Source of the DNA: Flavobacterium sp. CYK-55
Lineage (GTDB): Bacteria; Bacteroidota; Bacteroidia; Flavobacteriales; Flavobacteriaceae
DNA: 64,000 bases
Assembly: GCF_018413465.1 (NCBI RefSeq)
Contig: NZ_JAHCDK010000004.1
Coordinates: 1 to 64,000, forward strand
Reading direction: 5' to 3'
The notes beneath the pieces were generated by a model. The model did not search any database, had not been told where the DNA came from, and saw nothing but the letters and a program-made list of their open reading frames with translations. Position 1 is the first letter of the stretch. The number at the start of each line of letters is the position of its first letter. Shown here in pieces: positions 42,353-51,282 of this stretch. Made by a program: the position numbers and the translations under genes.

Positions 42353-43588
42353 ATGAAACCCGAAAGTTTAATGATGTCGCATGGCTTTAAGCCCGAATTA
42401 TCTGAAGGCGCCATCAAATGCCCCATTTTTATGACCTCAACCTTTGTGTTCAAAAATGCCGAAGAAGGAAAAGCATTTTTTGAATTGGCTTATGGCAAAA
42501 GAGCTAAAAACGAAGGCGAAGAAATGGGCTTGATTTACAGTCGTATCAACAATCCGGATCTGGAAATTCTTGAAAACCGCCTGTGTTTGTGGGACCAGGC
42601 CGAAGATTGCGCCGTTTTTGAAAGCGGTATGGCGGCCATTACTACCGTACTTTTAGAGTTTTTAAAACCCGGAGATATGGTTTTGTTCAGTAGCCCCGTG
42701 TATGGCGGAACCGACCATTTTATCAAAAAGATTCTTCCGAAATTTAATATTCACTCACTTGAATTTACCGTTGGGCAAAGCCAAGAAGAAATCATTGAAT
42801 TGGTGAACAACAGCGGTATGGCCGACAAACTAGCATTAGTGTATATTGAAACACCGGCCAACCCAACCAATGATTTGATTGATATTGAAGCTACTAAAGA
42901 AATTGCCAAACATTTTTCGACACCTGAAAAAGAAGTTTTCCTAGCGGTGGACAACACTTATCTCGGGCCTGTTTGGCAACATCCGCTCAAACACGGAGCC
43001 GACTTGGTTTTGTATTCGGCTACCAAATATATTGGCGGACACAGCGATGTAATTGCCGGCGCTTGTTTGGGGAATGCATCTTTGATGGGACGCGTGAAAG
43101 GCATGCGTACCTTTCTCGGAAACATGGCCAGTCCGCACACCGGTTGGTTGCTTTTGCGCAGTTTAGAAACGCTCAAAGTGCGGATGGATATGCAAGCTTT
43201 AAACGCCGATAAAGTGGCCGAAATGCTCAACACGCACCCAAAAGTTGAAAAAGTATATTATCTCGGAAATTTTAAACCCGGCGATAAGCAATACGAAATC
43301 AAACAAAAACAATGCGCTACCAATGGTGGTATGATATCTTTTGATATTGTTGGTGGCGAAAAAGAAGCGTTCAAATTCCTCAATGCATTAAAACTCATCA
43401 AGCTGGCCGTGAGCTTAGGAAGCACCGAAAGTTTAGCTGAACATCCGGCAACCATGACACATTGTGATGTTGATGACGCAGATAAAGCTAAATTTTCGAT
43501 TACTGAAAAAATGATTCGCCTATCTATTGGTGTTGAAAATCATGAAGATATCATCAGCGATATCAAACAAGCGCTTGAAATGATATAA
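42353..43588 (+). CDS. Cys/Met metabolism PLP enzyme (cystathionine gamma-synthase family)
   Basis: 411 aa, type I PLP fold. The PLP lysine is in VLYSATKYIGGHSDVIAG; other landmarks are FESGMAAITTVLLE, YIETPANPTNDLIDI, AVDNTYLGPVWQHPLKHG and KLAVSLGSTESLAEHPATMTH. Family members catalyse gamma-replacement or gamma/alpha-elimination on homoserine esters, cystathionine or methionine. The long loop FFELAYGKRAKNEGEEMGLIYSR distinguishes this subgroup, which is annotated only at family level. No met genes are adjacent. It has a strong terminator at 43614-43653. Confidence 0.9.
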   Translation: MKPESLMMSHGFKPELSEGAIKCPIFMTSTFVFKNAEEGKAFFELAYGKRAKNEGEEMGLIYSRINNPDLEILENRLCLWDQAEDCAVFESGMAAITTVLLEFLKPGDMVLFSSPVYGGTDHFIKKILPKFNIHSLEFTVGQSQEEIIELVNNSGMADKLALVYIETPANPTNDLIDIEATKEIAKHFSTPEKEVFLAVDNTYLGPVWQHPLKHGADLVLYSATKYIGGHSDVIAGACLGNASLMGRVKGMRTFLGNMASPHTGWLLLRSLETLKVRMDMQALNADKVAEMLNTHPKVEKVYYLGNFKPGDKQYEIKQKQCATNGGMISFDIVGGEKEAFKFLNALKLIKLAVSLGSTESLAEHPATMTHCDVDDADKAKFSITEKMIRLSIGVENHEDIISDIKQALEMI

Positions 43589-43613
43589 GCAACGCTGAAC
43601 TTTTATAAATTTG

Positions 43614-43653
43614 ATGCTCTGCTGAAGTAAATTTCTTTGGCAGAGCATTTTTT
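43614..43653 (+). terminator. Intrinsic terminator of the Cys/Met enzyme gene
   Basis: ATGCTCTGC and GCAGAGCAT (9-bp stem) enclose a 17-nt loop, then a T tract. It overlaps the upstream edge of the next gene's start region. Confidence 0.8.
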
Positions 43654-44193
43654 ATGAATATGACACAACAACAAACAGCTTTTTTAGAAGTTTTACAGCT
43701 GAGATTCGCGCAAAACACAAACAGACATCCGGATATTGATTGGTCTGAAGTTGAGCAAAAACTGATGAATTCACCCGAAAAATTATCCTCCATTTTTGAA
43801 ATGGAAACCAGCGGAGGCGAGCCTGATTTAGTTTGCTTTGACCAGGAATGGTTTTATGTTGATTGTGTCGCTGAAAGCCCAATAGGAAGAAGAAGCTTGT
43901 GCTATGATTCAAAAGCTTTGGACCAGCGCAAAGAACACAAACCTTCTGGAAATGTGATAGAAACTGCGCACAAAATGGGCATTGAACTGCTCAATGAAAC
44001 ACAATACCGCACTTTGCAAACTTTAGGAAAATTTGATCTAAAAACTTCAAGTTGGATTCTAACACCCGAAAACATTCGTCAATTGGGCGGTGCACTTTTT
44101 TGCGACCGAAGATATGATGCGGTTTTTGTGTATCACAACGGAGCTTCGTCTTATTATGCCGCGCGCGGATTTAGAGGATGCATTAAATTATAA
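43654..44193 (+). CDS. DUF4256 protein
   Basis: 179 aa. Conserved DUF4256 words run through the protein: MNSPEKLSSIFEMETSGGEPDLV, FYVDCVAESPIGRRSLCYD, RKEHKPSGNVIETAHKMGIELL and LGGALFCDRRYDAVFVYHNGASSYYAARGFRG. The family has no known function; the C-terminal cysteine and paired aromatic residues are invariant-looking. It is cytoplasmic (no signal). Six bp separate it from the dioxygenase gene, so they may be co-transcribed. Confidence 0.88.
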   Translation: MNMTQQQTAFLEVLQLRFAQNTNRHPDIDWSEVEQKLMNSPEKLSSIFEMETSGGEPDLVCFDQEWFYVDCVAESPIGRRSLCYDSKALDQRKEHKPSGNVIETAHKMGIELLNETQYRTLQTLGKFDLKTSSWILTPENIRQLGGALFCDRRYDAVFVYHNGASSYYAARGFRGCIKL

Positions 44194-44199
44194 TGAACC

Positions 44200-45090
44200 A
44201 TGAATCGGAAAGACTTTTTAAAAATAATGGGGCTTTTGCCCTTACAAGCAGCTGTTATGAAACTCAATACCTTACACCAAATATCCGAGCATTTGCCGCC
44301 TACTGAGCGCATGCCGATTTTGTTTCTCGGGCACGGAAACCCCATGAACGCCATTGAAGACAATACTTTTACACGAGGTTTTCAGAGCATCGCCAAAACT
44401 TTGCCCAAACCCAGAGCTATTTTATGCATCTCAGCCCATTGGGAAACCAAAGGCACTTTTATTACTGCCATGGAAAAACCAAAAACCATTCACGATTTTG
44501 GCGGATTTCCGAAAGCGCTGTTTGATGTGCAGTATCCGGCTCCGGGCAGTCCATGGTTGGCTCAAGAAACCCATGATTTGGTAAAGTCAACCAACGTTTC
44601 ACCTACCCAAGATTGGGGGCTTGATCACGGTTGTTGGACGGTGGTGAAATTTTTATTTCCGAAGGCAGATATTCCGGTGGTGCAAATGAGTATTGACTAT
44701 AGCCAAGGTGGCGCTTATCATTATGAATTGGGCAAACAACTTGCGGCACTTAGACGCAAAGGCGTTTTGATTGTGGGCAGCGGAAATACCGTGCACAACT
44801 TAGGCATGGTGGCTTGGGACAAAATGAATGTGCCTGGATTTGCCTTTGATTGGGCGACTACAGCCAACGAAAAAATGAAAAAGTACATCTTAGAAGGCAA
44901 CCACAAACCGTTGATTGACTTTCAAAAACAAGGTCGTGAGTTTGATTTGTCGATTCCGACGCCGGAGCATTATTTACCGCTTTTATACATTTTGGGTTTA
45001 CAAGAAAAAGACGAAAAAGCCACCATTTTTAACGATGCTCTGTTGGCCGGTTCGCTTAATATGATGTCGGTAAAGATTGATAAAGCGTAA
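44200..45090 (+). CDS. LigB-type extradiol dioxygenase (YgiD, DOPA 4,5-dioxygenase-like)
   Basis: 296 aa. Metal-site histidines are in LGHGNPMN (His45), ISAHWETKG (His80) and further His in DHGCW and GNTVHNLG, as in YgiD. The fold cleaves catechol rings next to the hydroxyls; bacterial YgiD opens L-DOPA in vitro, but the natural substrate is unknown. The N-terminus MNRKDFLKIMGLLPLQAAVM looks like a Tat-type or hydrophobic leader, so export is possible. Following it is a repeat-filled spacer. Confidence 0.85.
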   Translation: MNRKDFLKIMGLLPLQAAVMKLNTLHQISEHLPPTERMPILFLGHGNPMNAIEDNTFTRGFQSIAKTLPKPRAILCISAHWETKGTFITAMEKPKTIHDFGGFPKALFDVQYPAPGSPWLAQETHDLVKSTNVSPTQDWGLDHGCWTVVKFLFPKADIPVVQMSIDYSQGGAYHYELGKQLAALRRKGVLIVGSGNTVHNLGMVAWDKMNVPGFAFDWATTANEKMKKYILEGNHKPLIDFQKQGREFDLSIPTPEHYLPLLYILGLQEKDEKATIFNDALLAGSLNMMSVKIDKA

Positions 45091-45421
45091 AAATAAGAGT
45101 TGAGAAAGTTTAAAAAGTTTATGAAGTTGAGTTGAAAGATTCGTATAACTGACAACCAAGAACTGTTGGCTTGTTGTTTTGGAGTAATTTTCTGCGAGAC
45201 GCTCGCGTGAGCGGTTGAAGCTAAGTGCCGTGCACTGCGGAAAACGCGACCCGCAGGGGCACGCCCAAATGATTAACGATTTTTGATTGTTGATTTTTTG
45301 ATTTTTGAATTAGAGATATCATTAACTGACAACTATAAACTGACAACTTTATGTTAAGTTTTGACTGCGGTTTTTAATCCTAGCATAAAAAAACTATTTT
45401 TAAGGCACTAAACAAACGGCC
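45091..45421. repeat. Intergenic repeat region with 82-bp hairpin repeat, copy 2
   Basis: No gene is supported. 45100-45135 is an AAGTTTA-type heptamer block related to those at 34715-34755 and 35005-35050. The 82-bp element is at 45191-45272, ungapped against 34819-34900, with a perfect CGCTC/GAGCG stem and the GTGCC/GGCAC arms enclosing CTGCGG/CCGCAG-type pairs. Downstream are GATTTTTGATT words and two AACTGACAAC words at about 45323-45347. Confidence 0.7.
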
Positions 45422-45871
45422 ATGATTGAAATAGTTAGAACGGATGCTTCGAATCCGGATTTTTTAAAGCTGGTGCGCTCGCTTGATATTGAGCTGCAAT
45501 TGCGCGACGGTGCCGAGCATGAATTTTTTGCTCAGTTTAATGGGCTTGAAGGTGTTAAATATGCGGTAGTGGCTTATCAGGACGGAAAAGCTGTGGGCTG
45601 TGGAGCCATCAAAGCTTATGATGAGCAAACCATGGAAATCAAACGGATGTTTGTGGACGACCACGCACGTGGAAAAGGCATTGCTTCACTGATTTTAAAA
45701 AACTTAGAAGCTTGGACGAAAGAGCTGCGTTTTGAAAAATGCATACTGGAAACCGGAGTTAAAATGCCCGAAGCCATTGCTTTGTATATCAAAAACAACT
45801 ACGAACTCATTCCGAATTTCGGGCAATATGCCGGCGTTGACAACAGTGTTTGTTTTCTGAAAAAAATTTAA
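45422..45871 (+). CDS. GNAT-family N-acetyltransferase
   Basis: 149 aa. Motif A reads IKRMFVDDHARGKGIASLILKNLEAW (RGKGIA, the Q/R-x-x-G-x-G loop), followed by ILETGVKMPEAIALYIKNNYELIPNFG. This matches small GNAT acetyltransferases that act on amines or ribosomal/other proteins; the target is unknown. It lies between the repeat region and a divergent promoter for the outer-membrane receptor. Confidence 0.88.
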   Translation: MIEIVRTDASNPDFLKLVRSLDIELQLRDGAEHEFFAQFNGLEGVKYAVVAYQDGKAVGCGAIKAYDEQTMEIKRMFVDDHARGKGIASLILKNLEAWTKELRFEKCILETGVKMPEAIALYIKNNYELIPNFGQYAGVDNSVCFLKKI

Positions 45872-45914
45872 TCTTTTCGGTAACACAAAACTTAATTCAT
45901 AGACTAAAGCCGCG

Positions 45915-45944
45915 TTGCTGATAATCTATGAATGATTACTTTTG
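45915..45944 (+). promoter_or_regulatory. Promoter of the outer-membrane receptor gene
   Basis: TTG at 45915-45917, exactly 19 nt, then TACTTTTG at 45937-45944 match the Bacteroidetes consensus. The in-frame ATG at 45928 lies inside this promoter, so translation must start at 45967. Confidence 0.75.
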
Positions 45945-45966
45945 CGGCCATCATCAAAAAACCTTT

Positions 45967-48363
45967 ATGAAAAAATTATTTACTGTAGTTCTGTTCTTTG
46001 CCTTTTGCTCTGTCTTTTCTCAAAATCAAACCGTTAGCGGATCAATAAAACCGGCAGCGGCCCATTATAATGTTTTAATTTATCCGACAGGAAAAAATGC
46101 TTTCTTAAAAGCTGCGCTTACCGACAATGAGGGAAAATTTGTGTTTGCGCAAATTCCGCAAGGCGATTACTTGATTAAAGTTTCTGCTCCGGGTTTTTTA
46201 GATTATCAATCAAGCGTTTTTAAAGTAGCCGATCAACCCGTGGTTTTACCCGCTGCGGTTTTGATTGAAAAAGTAAATCAACTCAATGAAGTTTCGGTCA
46301 AAGCCAAGAAACCCATGATTCAAGTTTTGGCTGATAAAACGGTGTTTAACGTTCAAAATACCATCAATGCTACGGGCGCTTCAGGTTTTGAGTTGCTCAG
46401 AAAAGCTCCGGGTGTGGTGATTGACAACAATGATAATTTGATTGTTGAAGGCAAATCAGGTGTTTTGATTTACATAGACGGAAAACAATCGTATTTAACC
46501 GGTGCCGATTTGACCAATTTCTTAAAAACCATTCAGGCCAGTGATGTGGACAGTATTGAAATCATTACGCAACCTTCGTCTAAATACGATGCTGCCGGAA
46601 ATGCGGGTATCATCAACATCAAACTCAAAAAGAACAAAAACTTCGGCACCAACGGAACTGCATCAACCGGAACCAATATTGGTCGTTATCAGACTTCTAT
46701 CAACTCATTATCGCTCAACAATCGAAACAAAAAGAATAACTTTTACGGAAATTACAGCAACCGATTTGGCGCCAATAAAGATTTCATCAACATTCACCGC
46801 GAGCAAAGCAATACGATTTTCGACTCTCGATCAAGAACCAAAAACACAGTCAATGCCAACAACCTCAAAATAGGTTATGATTATTATGCCAACGCCAAAA
46901 ATACTTTTGGAATTATGGTGAGCGGAAACTTCAACAACAGTTTTAGCAACGCACAAACCAGAACGCCAATCATGCCTATTAACTCTGCGGTTTATGACAG
47001 TATTTTGGTGGCTAGAAACAATGACCACCACCGCACTTATAATTTGTATTCAAATGTTAATTATAAATATGCCGATACTTCGGGGGTGAGTTTGAATATT
47101 GATGTTGACTTCGGAAAATACGGCAGCAAAAAGCAAGTGAATCAGCCCAATACATATTTGGCCAACGACGAATTGACCATTTTGAACCAAAATATTAGCT
47201 ATCAAAATACGCCGACCCATATTGATATTGCTACTTTTAAAACGGATTATGAACAAAGATTTTGGAAAGGAACCATTAGTTTGGGTATGAAAACATCTTT
47301 GGTAAAGACCGATAATACTTTGGACTTTTACAATGTCATTAGCGGAAATAACGTACTGAATCCAAACCGCAGCAACAACTTTATTTATAAAGAAAACGTA
47401 AACGCGGGTTATATCAATTACAACCGCACGATTAAAAAGTTTAATTTTCAGTTGGGCGTTCGCATTGAAAATACCAACTCTGATGGTGAACTCAATGCTT
47501 TGGTATCAACCAATAATCAACGCGTGAAGAGAAATTATACGGATTGGTTTCCGAGTGGCGGAATAACCTACAATATGACTGAAAAACATTCTTTGGCTTT
47601 GATATATAGCCGCAGAATTGAACGTCCTGATTATCAATCGCTCAACCCGTTTGAATACCAAATTGATGAATTGTCATTTATGCGCGGAAATCCTTTCTTG
47701 AAACCGCAGTATACTGATAATTTCAAACTTTCGCACACTTATAATTATTCGCTCAATACAAGTTTGAGTTATACAAAAGTGAGCGACTTTTTTGCCCAAG
47801 TTATTGAGGCTTCGGGCACCAGCAGAAGCTTTTTGACTTCACGCAATGTGGCTACCGAAGAAGTCATTAATTTAGGCGTTTCGTATCCGTTTGATGTTAA
47901 CAAATGGTGGAGTGTATATATGAGTGTCAATGCTTTCAAGAGCATTTATACCGCCACCAATGACTCGTTTAATTCAATCAGTCAAGAAACTTTGAATATA
48001 TACGGTCAGAATACTTTTAAGCTTCCGAGTGGTATATCAATGGAAGTTTCTGGTTGGTTTAACTCGCCGTCGGTTTGGGGCGGAACCTTTAAAACCAGTA
48101 GCATTGGCTCATTAGACATGGCTTTTCAGAAACAATTCCTAAACAAAAAACTCACTGCTCGTTTGGCTTTTTCTGATATTTTATACACTTCGCCCTGGAA
48201 AGGCCGCACGCGTTATGCCTTTGTAAATATTGTAGGCGATGGCGGGCAAGACAGCCGTCAAGTGCGCTTTAATTTGAGTTATAAATTCGGAAACGATGCG
48301 GTGAAAAAATCACGTCAGCGCGAAACCGGATTAGAAGACGAGAAAAACCGTATTGGTCGATAA
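45967..48363 (+). CDS. TonB-dependent-type outer-membrane beta-barrel protein with carboxypeptidase-like N-domain
   Basis: 798 aa from the ATG at 45967, which opens into a signal peptide (MKKLFTVVLFFAFCSVFSQ). Residues 20-105 form a carboxypeptidase-regulatory-like beta domain (TVSGSIKPAAAHYNVLIYPTG). A plug-like domain follows (SGFELLRKAPGVVIDNNDNLIVEGKSGVLIYIDGK), then a long barrel of about 22 strands ending in aromatic strands (VRFNLSYKFG). It resembles the OMP_b-brl_3 family of Bacteroidetes receptors with unknown ligands. No SusD or TonB gene is adjacent. The stop abuts the convergent rhodanese gene. Confidence 0.88.
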   Translation: MKKLFTVVLFFAFCSVFSQNQTVSGSIKPAAAHYNVLIYPTGKNAFLKAALTDNEGKFVFAQIPQGDYLIKVSAPGFLDYQSSVFKVADQPVVLPAAVLIEKVNQLNEVSVKAKKPMIQVLADKTVFNVQNTINATGASGFELLRKAPGVVIDNNDNLIVEGKSGVLIYIDGKQSYLTGADLTNFLKTIQASDVDSIEIITQPSSKYDAAGNAGIINIKLKKNKNFGTNGTASTGTNIGRYQTSINSLSLNNRNKKNNFYGNYSNRFGANKDFINIHREQSNTIFDSRSRTKNTVNANNLKIGYDYYANAKNTFGIMVSGNFNNSFSNAQTRTPIMPINSAVYDSILVARNNDHHRTYNLYSNVNYKYADTSGVSLNIDVDFGKYGSKKQVNQPNTYLANDELTILNQNISYQNTPTHIDIATFKTDYEQRFWKGTISLGMKTSLVKTDNTLDFYNVISGNNVLNPNRSNNFIYKENVNAGYINYNRTIKKFNFQLGVRIENTNSDGELNALVSTNNQRVKRNYTDWFPSGGITYNMTEKHSLALIYSRRIERPDYQSLNPFEYQIDELSFMRGNPFLKPQYTDNFKLSHTYNYSLNTSLSYTKVSDFFAQVIEASGTSRSFLTSRNVATEEVINLGVSYPFDVNKWWSVYMSVNAFKSIYTATNDSFNSISQETLNIYGQNTFKLPSGISMEVSGWFNSPSVWGGTFKTSSIGSLDMAFQKQFLNKKLTARLAFSDILYTSPWKGRTRYAFVNIVGDGGQDSRQVRFNLSYKFGNDAVKKSRQRETGLEDEKNRIGR

Positions 48364-48678
48364 TTACTCAGCCGAAGCAACATCACCTTGCCATTGCATA
48401 AAACCGCCCATCAGATTGAAAGTATTTTCAAACCCTAGTTGATTCATCACTTGGCAAGCTTGTGCACTGCGACCACCGGCTTTGCAATACACATAATAGT
48501 TTTTTGATTTGTCGAGTTCATCAACTTTATAGATGAATCCTTGGCCTTCATAGATGTTGATCATTTGCGCTCCGGGGATAATGCCTTCACTCCACTCTTC
48601 TGGTGTACGCACATCAAGAATAACTGCATTGTTGTCTGAACTGAGCTGTTCTGACCATTGTTGTTGGGTTAAATCCAT
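48364..48678 (-). CDS. Single-domain rhodanese
   Basis: 104 aa. The active-site loop YCKAGGRSAQAC places catalytic Cys near residue 66; the N-terminal VILDVRTPEEWSEGIIPGAQMINI is the CH2A-type motif of rhodaneses. It should carry sulfur as a persulfide in the cytoplasm (no signal). It converges with the receptor gene with no gap and is divergent from marR, whose promoter region lies in between. Confidence 0.9.
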   Translation of the reverse strand: MDLTQQQWSEQLSSDNNAVILDVRTPEEWSEGIIPGAQMINIYEGQGFIYKVDELDKSKNYYVYCKAGGRSAQACQVMNQLGFENTFNLMGGFMQWQGDVASAE

Positions 48679-48786
48679 GGTTTTTTTGGGTAAAATTAGT
48701 AAAATCAGTATTAAATCAAATTTTGAAAATCAAATAAAGTCCAGCTGAGAAAGGTTTTTTAGCTATTAACAAAAAAATAACACAAC

Positions 48787-48832
48787 ATTTGTATATACAA
48801 ATATAAAACCTACTACATTTGTACCTACAAAT
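48787..48832 (+). promoter_or_regulatory. marR promoter with two palindromic operators
   Basis: ATTTGTATATACAAAT (48787-48802) is a perfect 16-bp palindrome; ATTTGTA-CC-TACAAAT (48817-48832) is a perfect 7+7 inverted repeat. Their centres are 30 bp apart. The -7 box TACATTTG (48814-48821) lies within the second operator and a TTTG (48788-48791) within the first. Binding would cover the promoter, as expected of MarR autoregulation. Confidence 0.72.
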
Positions 48833-48847
48833 TTTGCAATTACAAGC

Positions 48848-49303
48848 ATGAGAATTGAAGAAATTATCAAATCAACGGTAGCGATGTCTGATGCTAAAAA
48901 AGCCATCCTCAATTTGATGTACACGCAAAATATCATCGGAGAAAAATTTAGCGAACTTTTAAAACCTTATGATTTATCTGGGGAACAATACAATGTTTTG
49001 CGCATCCTCAGAGGTCAAAAAGGCGTTCCGGCCAATATGTGTGTCATTCAAGAACGCATGATTGCCAAAAGCAGCAACACTACTCGACTCATTGATAAAT
49101 TGTTGCTCAAAGAATTAGTCACACGTGAAGTTTGCCCAGACAATCGCCGCAAAATGGAAGTAATGATTACCCAAAAAGGGCTTGATTTATTGGCTGTATT
49201 AGATCCGAAAGTAGACGCTCATGAAAACAATTTAGGCGCCAAATTAACGCCCGATGAACTGGTTCAATTCAATGAACTTTTAGAAAAATTCAGAAAAAAT
49301 TAA
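48848..49303 (+). CDS. MarR-family transcriptional regulator
   Basis: 151 aa winged helix. The recognition region is EQYNVLRILRGQKGVPANMCVIQERMIAKSSNTTRLIDKLLLKELVTREVCPDNRRKMEVMITQKG. MarR dimers bind palindromes and release them on binding phenolics, oxidants or drugs. Two perfect palindromes lie immediately upstream of the start. The next genes encode a nitroreductase and two YceI proteins, a combination common in flavobacterial oxidative/xenobiotic stress regulons. A single Cys in VCPDN (about residue 96) could be a redox sensor. Confidence 0.93.
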   Translation: MRIEEIIKSTVAMSDAKKAILNLMYTQNIIGEKFSELLKPYDLSGEQYNVLRILRGQKGVPANMCVIQERMIAKSSNTTRLIDKLLLKELVTREVCPDNRRKMEVMITQKGLDLLAVLDPKVDAHENNLGAKLTPDELVQFNELLEKFRKN

Positions 49304-49329
49304 ACTATCAATATTTATTTCAAATCACG

Positions 49330-49962
49330 ATGAATTCAATTATAGACAGCCTTAAATGGCGTTATGCAACCAAAAAATTTGACGCTTCGAAAAAAATTTC
49401 AGCCTCAGATTTAGCCACGATTAAAGAAGCCTTACAACTCAGCGCTTCATCATACGGCTTGCAACCTTATCAAATTATTTTTGTTGAGAATCCAGAGCTC
49501 AGAGCTCAATTACAACCAGCCGCTTGGGGGCAATCACAAATAGTTGATGCTTCTCATTTAATTGTTTTGGCCAATGAAATCAATATAAGCGACAAACACA
49601 TCGATGCCTATTTTGAAAACATGACCAAAACCAGAGGAATATCATTGGCAGATGTGCAAGGTTACAGTGACTTTATGAAATCTAAAATCACTCCACTATC
49701 AGAAGAAGCACGCAACAATTGGACATCAAAACAAACCTACATCGCTTTGGGTAAACTCTTAACAGTAGCAGCTTCATTAGAAATTGACGCAACTCCTATG
49801 GAAGGTTTTGAGCCGGCAGAATTCAACAGAATACTCGGACTTACCGAGCGCGGTTTGAACGCTTCATTGGTAATTGCGCTCGGATATCGTCATGCTGATG
49901 ATGCAACCCAACACTACACAAAGGTTAGAAAACCAGCTGAAGAACTTTTTATAACACTTTAA
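49330..49962 (+). CDS. Nitroreductase-family NAD(P)H oxidoreductase
   Basis: 210 aa, FMN-dependent NfsB/FRase-like fold. The N-terminal WRYATKKFDASKKIS, ALQLSASSYGLQPYQIIFVEN and the C-terminal DATPMEGFEPAEFNRILGL, LNASLVIALGYRHADDATQHYTKVRKP segments match oxygen-insensitive nitroreductases. It reduces nitroaromatics or quinones using NAD(P)H. It is 26 bp after marR, likely in the same regulated unit. The cofactor residues appear intact. Confidence 0.92.
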   Translation: MNSIIDSLKWRYATKKFDASKKISASDLATIKEALQLSASSYGLQPYQIIFVENPELRAQLQPAAWGQSQIVDASHLIVLANEINISDKHIDAYFENMTKTRGISLADVQGYSDFMKSKITPLSEEARNNWTSKQTYIALGKLLTVAASLEIDATPMEGFEPAEFNRILGLTERGLNASLVIALGYRHADDATQHYTKVRKPAEELFITL

Positions 49963-49989
49963 TAATATTAATCCTTAACAATTTAAAAC

Positions 49990-50556
49990 ATGAAAAATTT
50001 AAAAAAACTAGCTTTATTGGCGTTTGTAGCTTTGAGCACTGTAACTGTTTCTGCACAAACCAAAAAAATTGATGCTGCCAAAAGTGACATTCACTGGGTA
50101 GGAAAAAAAGTAACCGGTCAACACGAGGGAACTGTAAATTTTAAAGACGGAAATTTAGTTTTTAAAGGAGCCGATGTAAAAGGCGGTAAATTTACAGTAG
50201 ACATGAATTCAATGACCGCTACTGATTTGAGCGGAGAATACCAAGGAAAACTCAACGGTCACTTGAAATCTGATGATTTTTTTGGAACTGAAAAATTCCC
50301 AACTTCAACATTGACTTTCAAAAAAGTGGCTAAAAAATCTGCGGGTGTTTACACGGTAACAGCTGATTTAACCATCAAAGGAAAAACCAATCCGGTAACT
50401 TTTGACTTAACTGTAAAAGGAAACACCGCTTCGGCCAAATTGACTGTTGACAGAACTAAATACGACATCAAATACGGTTCAGGAAGCTTTTTTGACAACT
50501 TAGGTGACAAAGCGATCTATGATAATTTTGATTTAACAGTGAATCTTGTTTTTTAA
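49990..50556 (+). CDS. Exported YceI-family protein, first copy
   Basis: 188 aa. Signal peptide MKNLKKLALLAFVALSTVTVSAQ, then a lipocalin-like YceI barrel (KIDAAKSDIHWVGKKVTGQHEGTV, GKFTVDMNSMTATDLSG, LKSDDFFGTEKFPTSTLTFKKV, YDIKYGSGSFFDNLGDKAIYDNFDLTV). YceI proteins bind polyisoprenoids in the periplasm and respond to base or oxidative stress. It is the last gene of the marR unit; a terminator follows. A close paralogue lies 117 bp downstream. Confidence 0.92.
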   Translation: MKNLKKLALLAFVALSTVTVSAQTKKIDAAKSDIHWVGKKVTGQHEGTVNFKDGNLVFKGADVKGGKFTVDMNSMTATDLSGEYQGKLNGHLKSDDFFGTEKFPTSTLTFKKVAKKSAGVYTVTADLTIKGKTNPVTFDLTVKGNTASAKLTVDRTKYDIKYGSGSFFDNLGDKAIYDNFDLTVNLVF

Positions 50557-50578
50557 TAAGATAAATTGCTAAGGAAAG

Positions 50579-50608
50579 AACCTTGACCTCACCGTCAAGG
50601 TTTTTTTT
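50579..50608 (+). terminator. Intrinsic terminator of the marR/nitroreductase/yceI unit
   Basis: AACCTTGAC and GTCAAGGTT (9-bp stem) enclose CTCACC, followed by eight T. Confidence 0.9.
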
Positions 50609-50673
50609 GCGTTATAAACTACTCATTATCATTTGTTTTGTACTTTTGAGTAGAAACGCAACAAACAACAGTC

Positions 50674-51231
50674 ATGAAAAAATTCACTATTCTTCTGCTT
50701 TTGATCTTCGGATTCCAAACCATAATAGGTCAATCAAAAAAAATCAATCTCCAAAAAAGTTCATTGACTTGGACTGGTAAAAAAGTAACCGGCGAACATC
50801 AAGGTTCACTCCTATTCAAAAAAGGAAATTTGACATTTAAAAACAAGAAACTCGTGGGCGGAAATTTTGTCGTTGATATGACTTCACTCAATAATACCGA
50901 CCAAACCGGAAACGACAAAGCCAAACTCGAAGGCCATTTAAAATCGGCTGATTTCTTTGATACCGAAGGCTTTCCAACGGCGCAAATGACCTTCAAAAAA
51001 ATAACTTCTAAAGGAAAAGGTCAGTATCAAATTAGTGCTGATTTATCTATTAAAGGAAAAACCAATCCCATTAATTTTGACTTGAATTTGAAATCTAAAT
51101 CAGCCACTGCACATTTAGTGATAGACCGAACCAAATACGGAATTCAATACGGTTCAGGCAGTTTTTTTGAAGATTTAGGCGACCGAACCATTTATGACGA
51201 ATTTGATTTAGCCGTTGTGTTGGCTTTTTAA
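50674..51231 (+). CDS. Exported YceI-family protein, second copy
   Basis: 185 aa, about two-thirds similar to the first copy throughout. Signal peptide MKKFTILLLLIFGFQTIIGQ; body KINLQKSSLTWTGKKVTGEHQGSL, GGNFVVDMTSLNNTDQTG, LKSADFFDTEGFPTAQMTFKK, YGIQYGSGSFFEDLGDRTIYDEFDL. It is separated from copy 1 by a terminator, so it may be expressed separately or by read-through; no clear -33/-7 pair is seen, though TACTTTTG occurs at 50641-50648. Recent duplication with retained function is likely. Confidence 0.9.
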   Translation: MKKFTILLLLIFGFQTIIGQSKKINLQKSSLTWTGKKVTGEHQGSLLFKKGNLTFKNKKLVGGNFVVDMTSLNNTDQTGNDKAKLEGHLKSADFFDTEGFPTAQMTFKKITSKGKGQYQISADLSIKGKTNPINFDLNLKSKSATAHLVIDRTKYGIQYGSGSFFEDLGDRTIYDEFDLAVVLAF

Positions 51232-51282
51232 TCTTTTGTGCTCTGGGGATTATTCTCGATATTTGTCAGGCAAAATCAGCGC

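Noticed and set aside
45928..45966. Upstream ATG for the outer-membrane receptor
   Set aside because: It lies within the promoter (-7 box at 45937-45944) and would mask the signal peptide beginning at 45967.
46541..46873. Alternative frame in the receptor gene
   Set aside because: Same-strand shadow of the receptor with no signal, family motif or start context.
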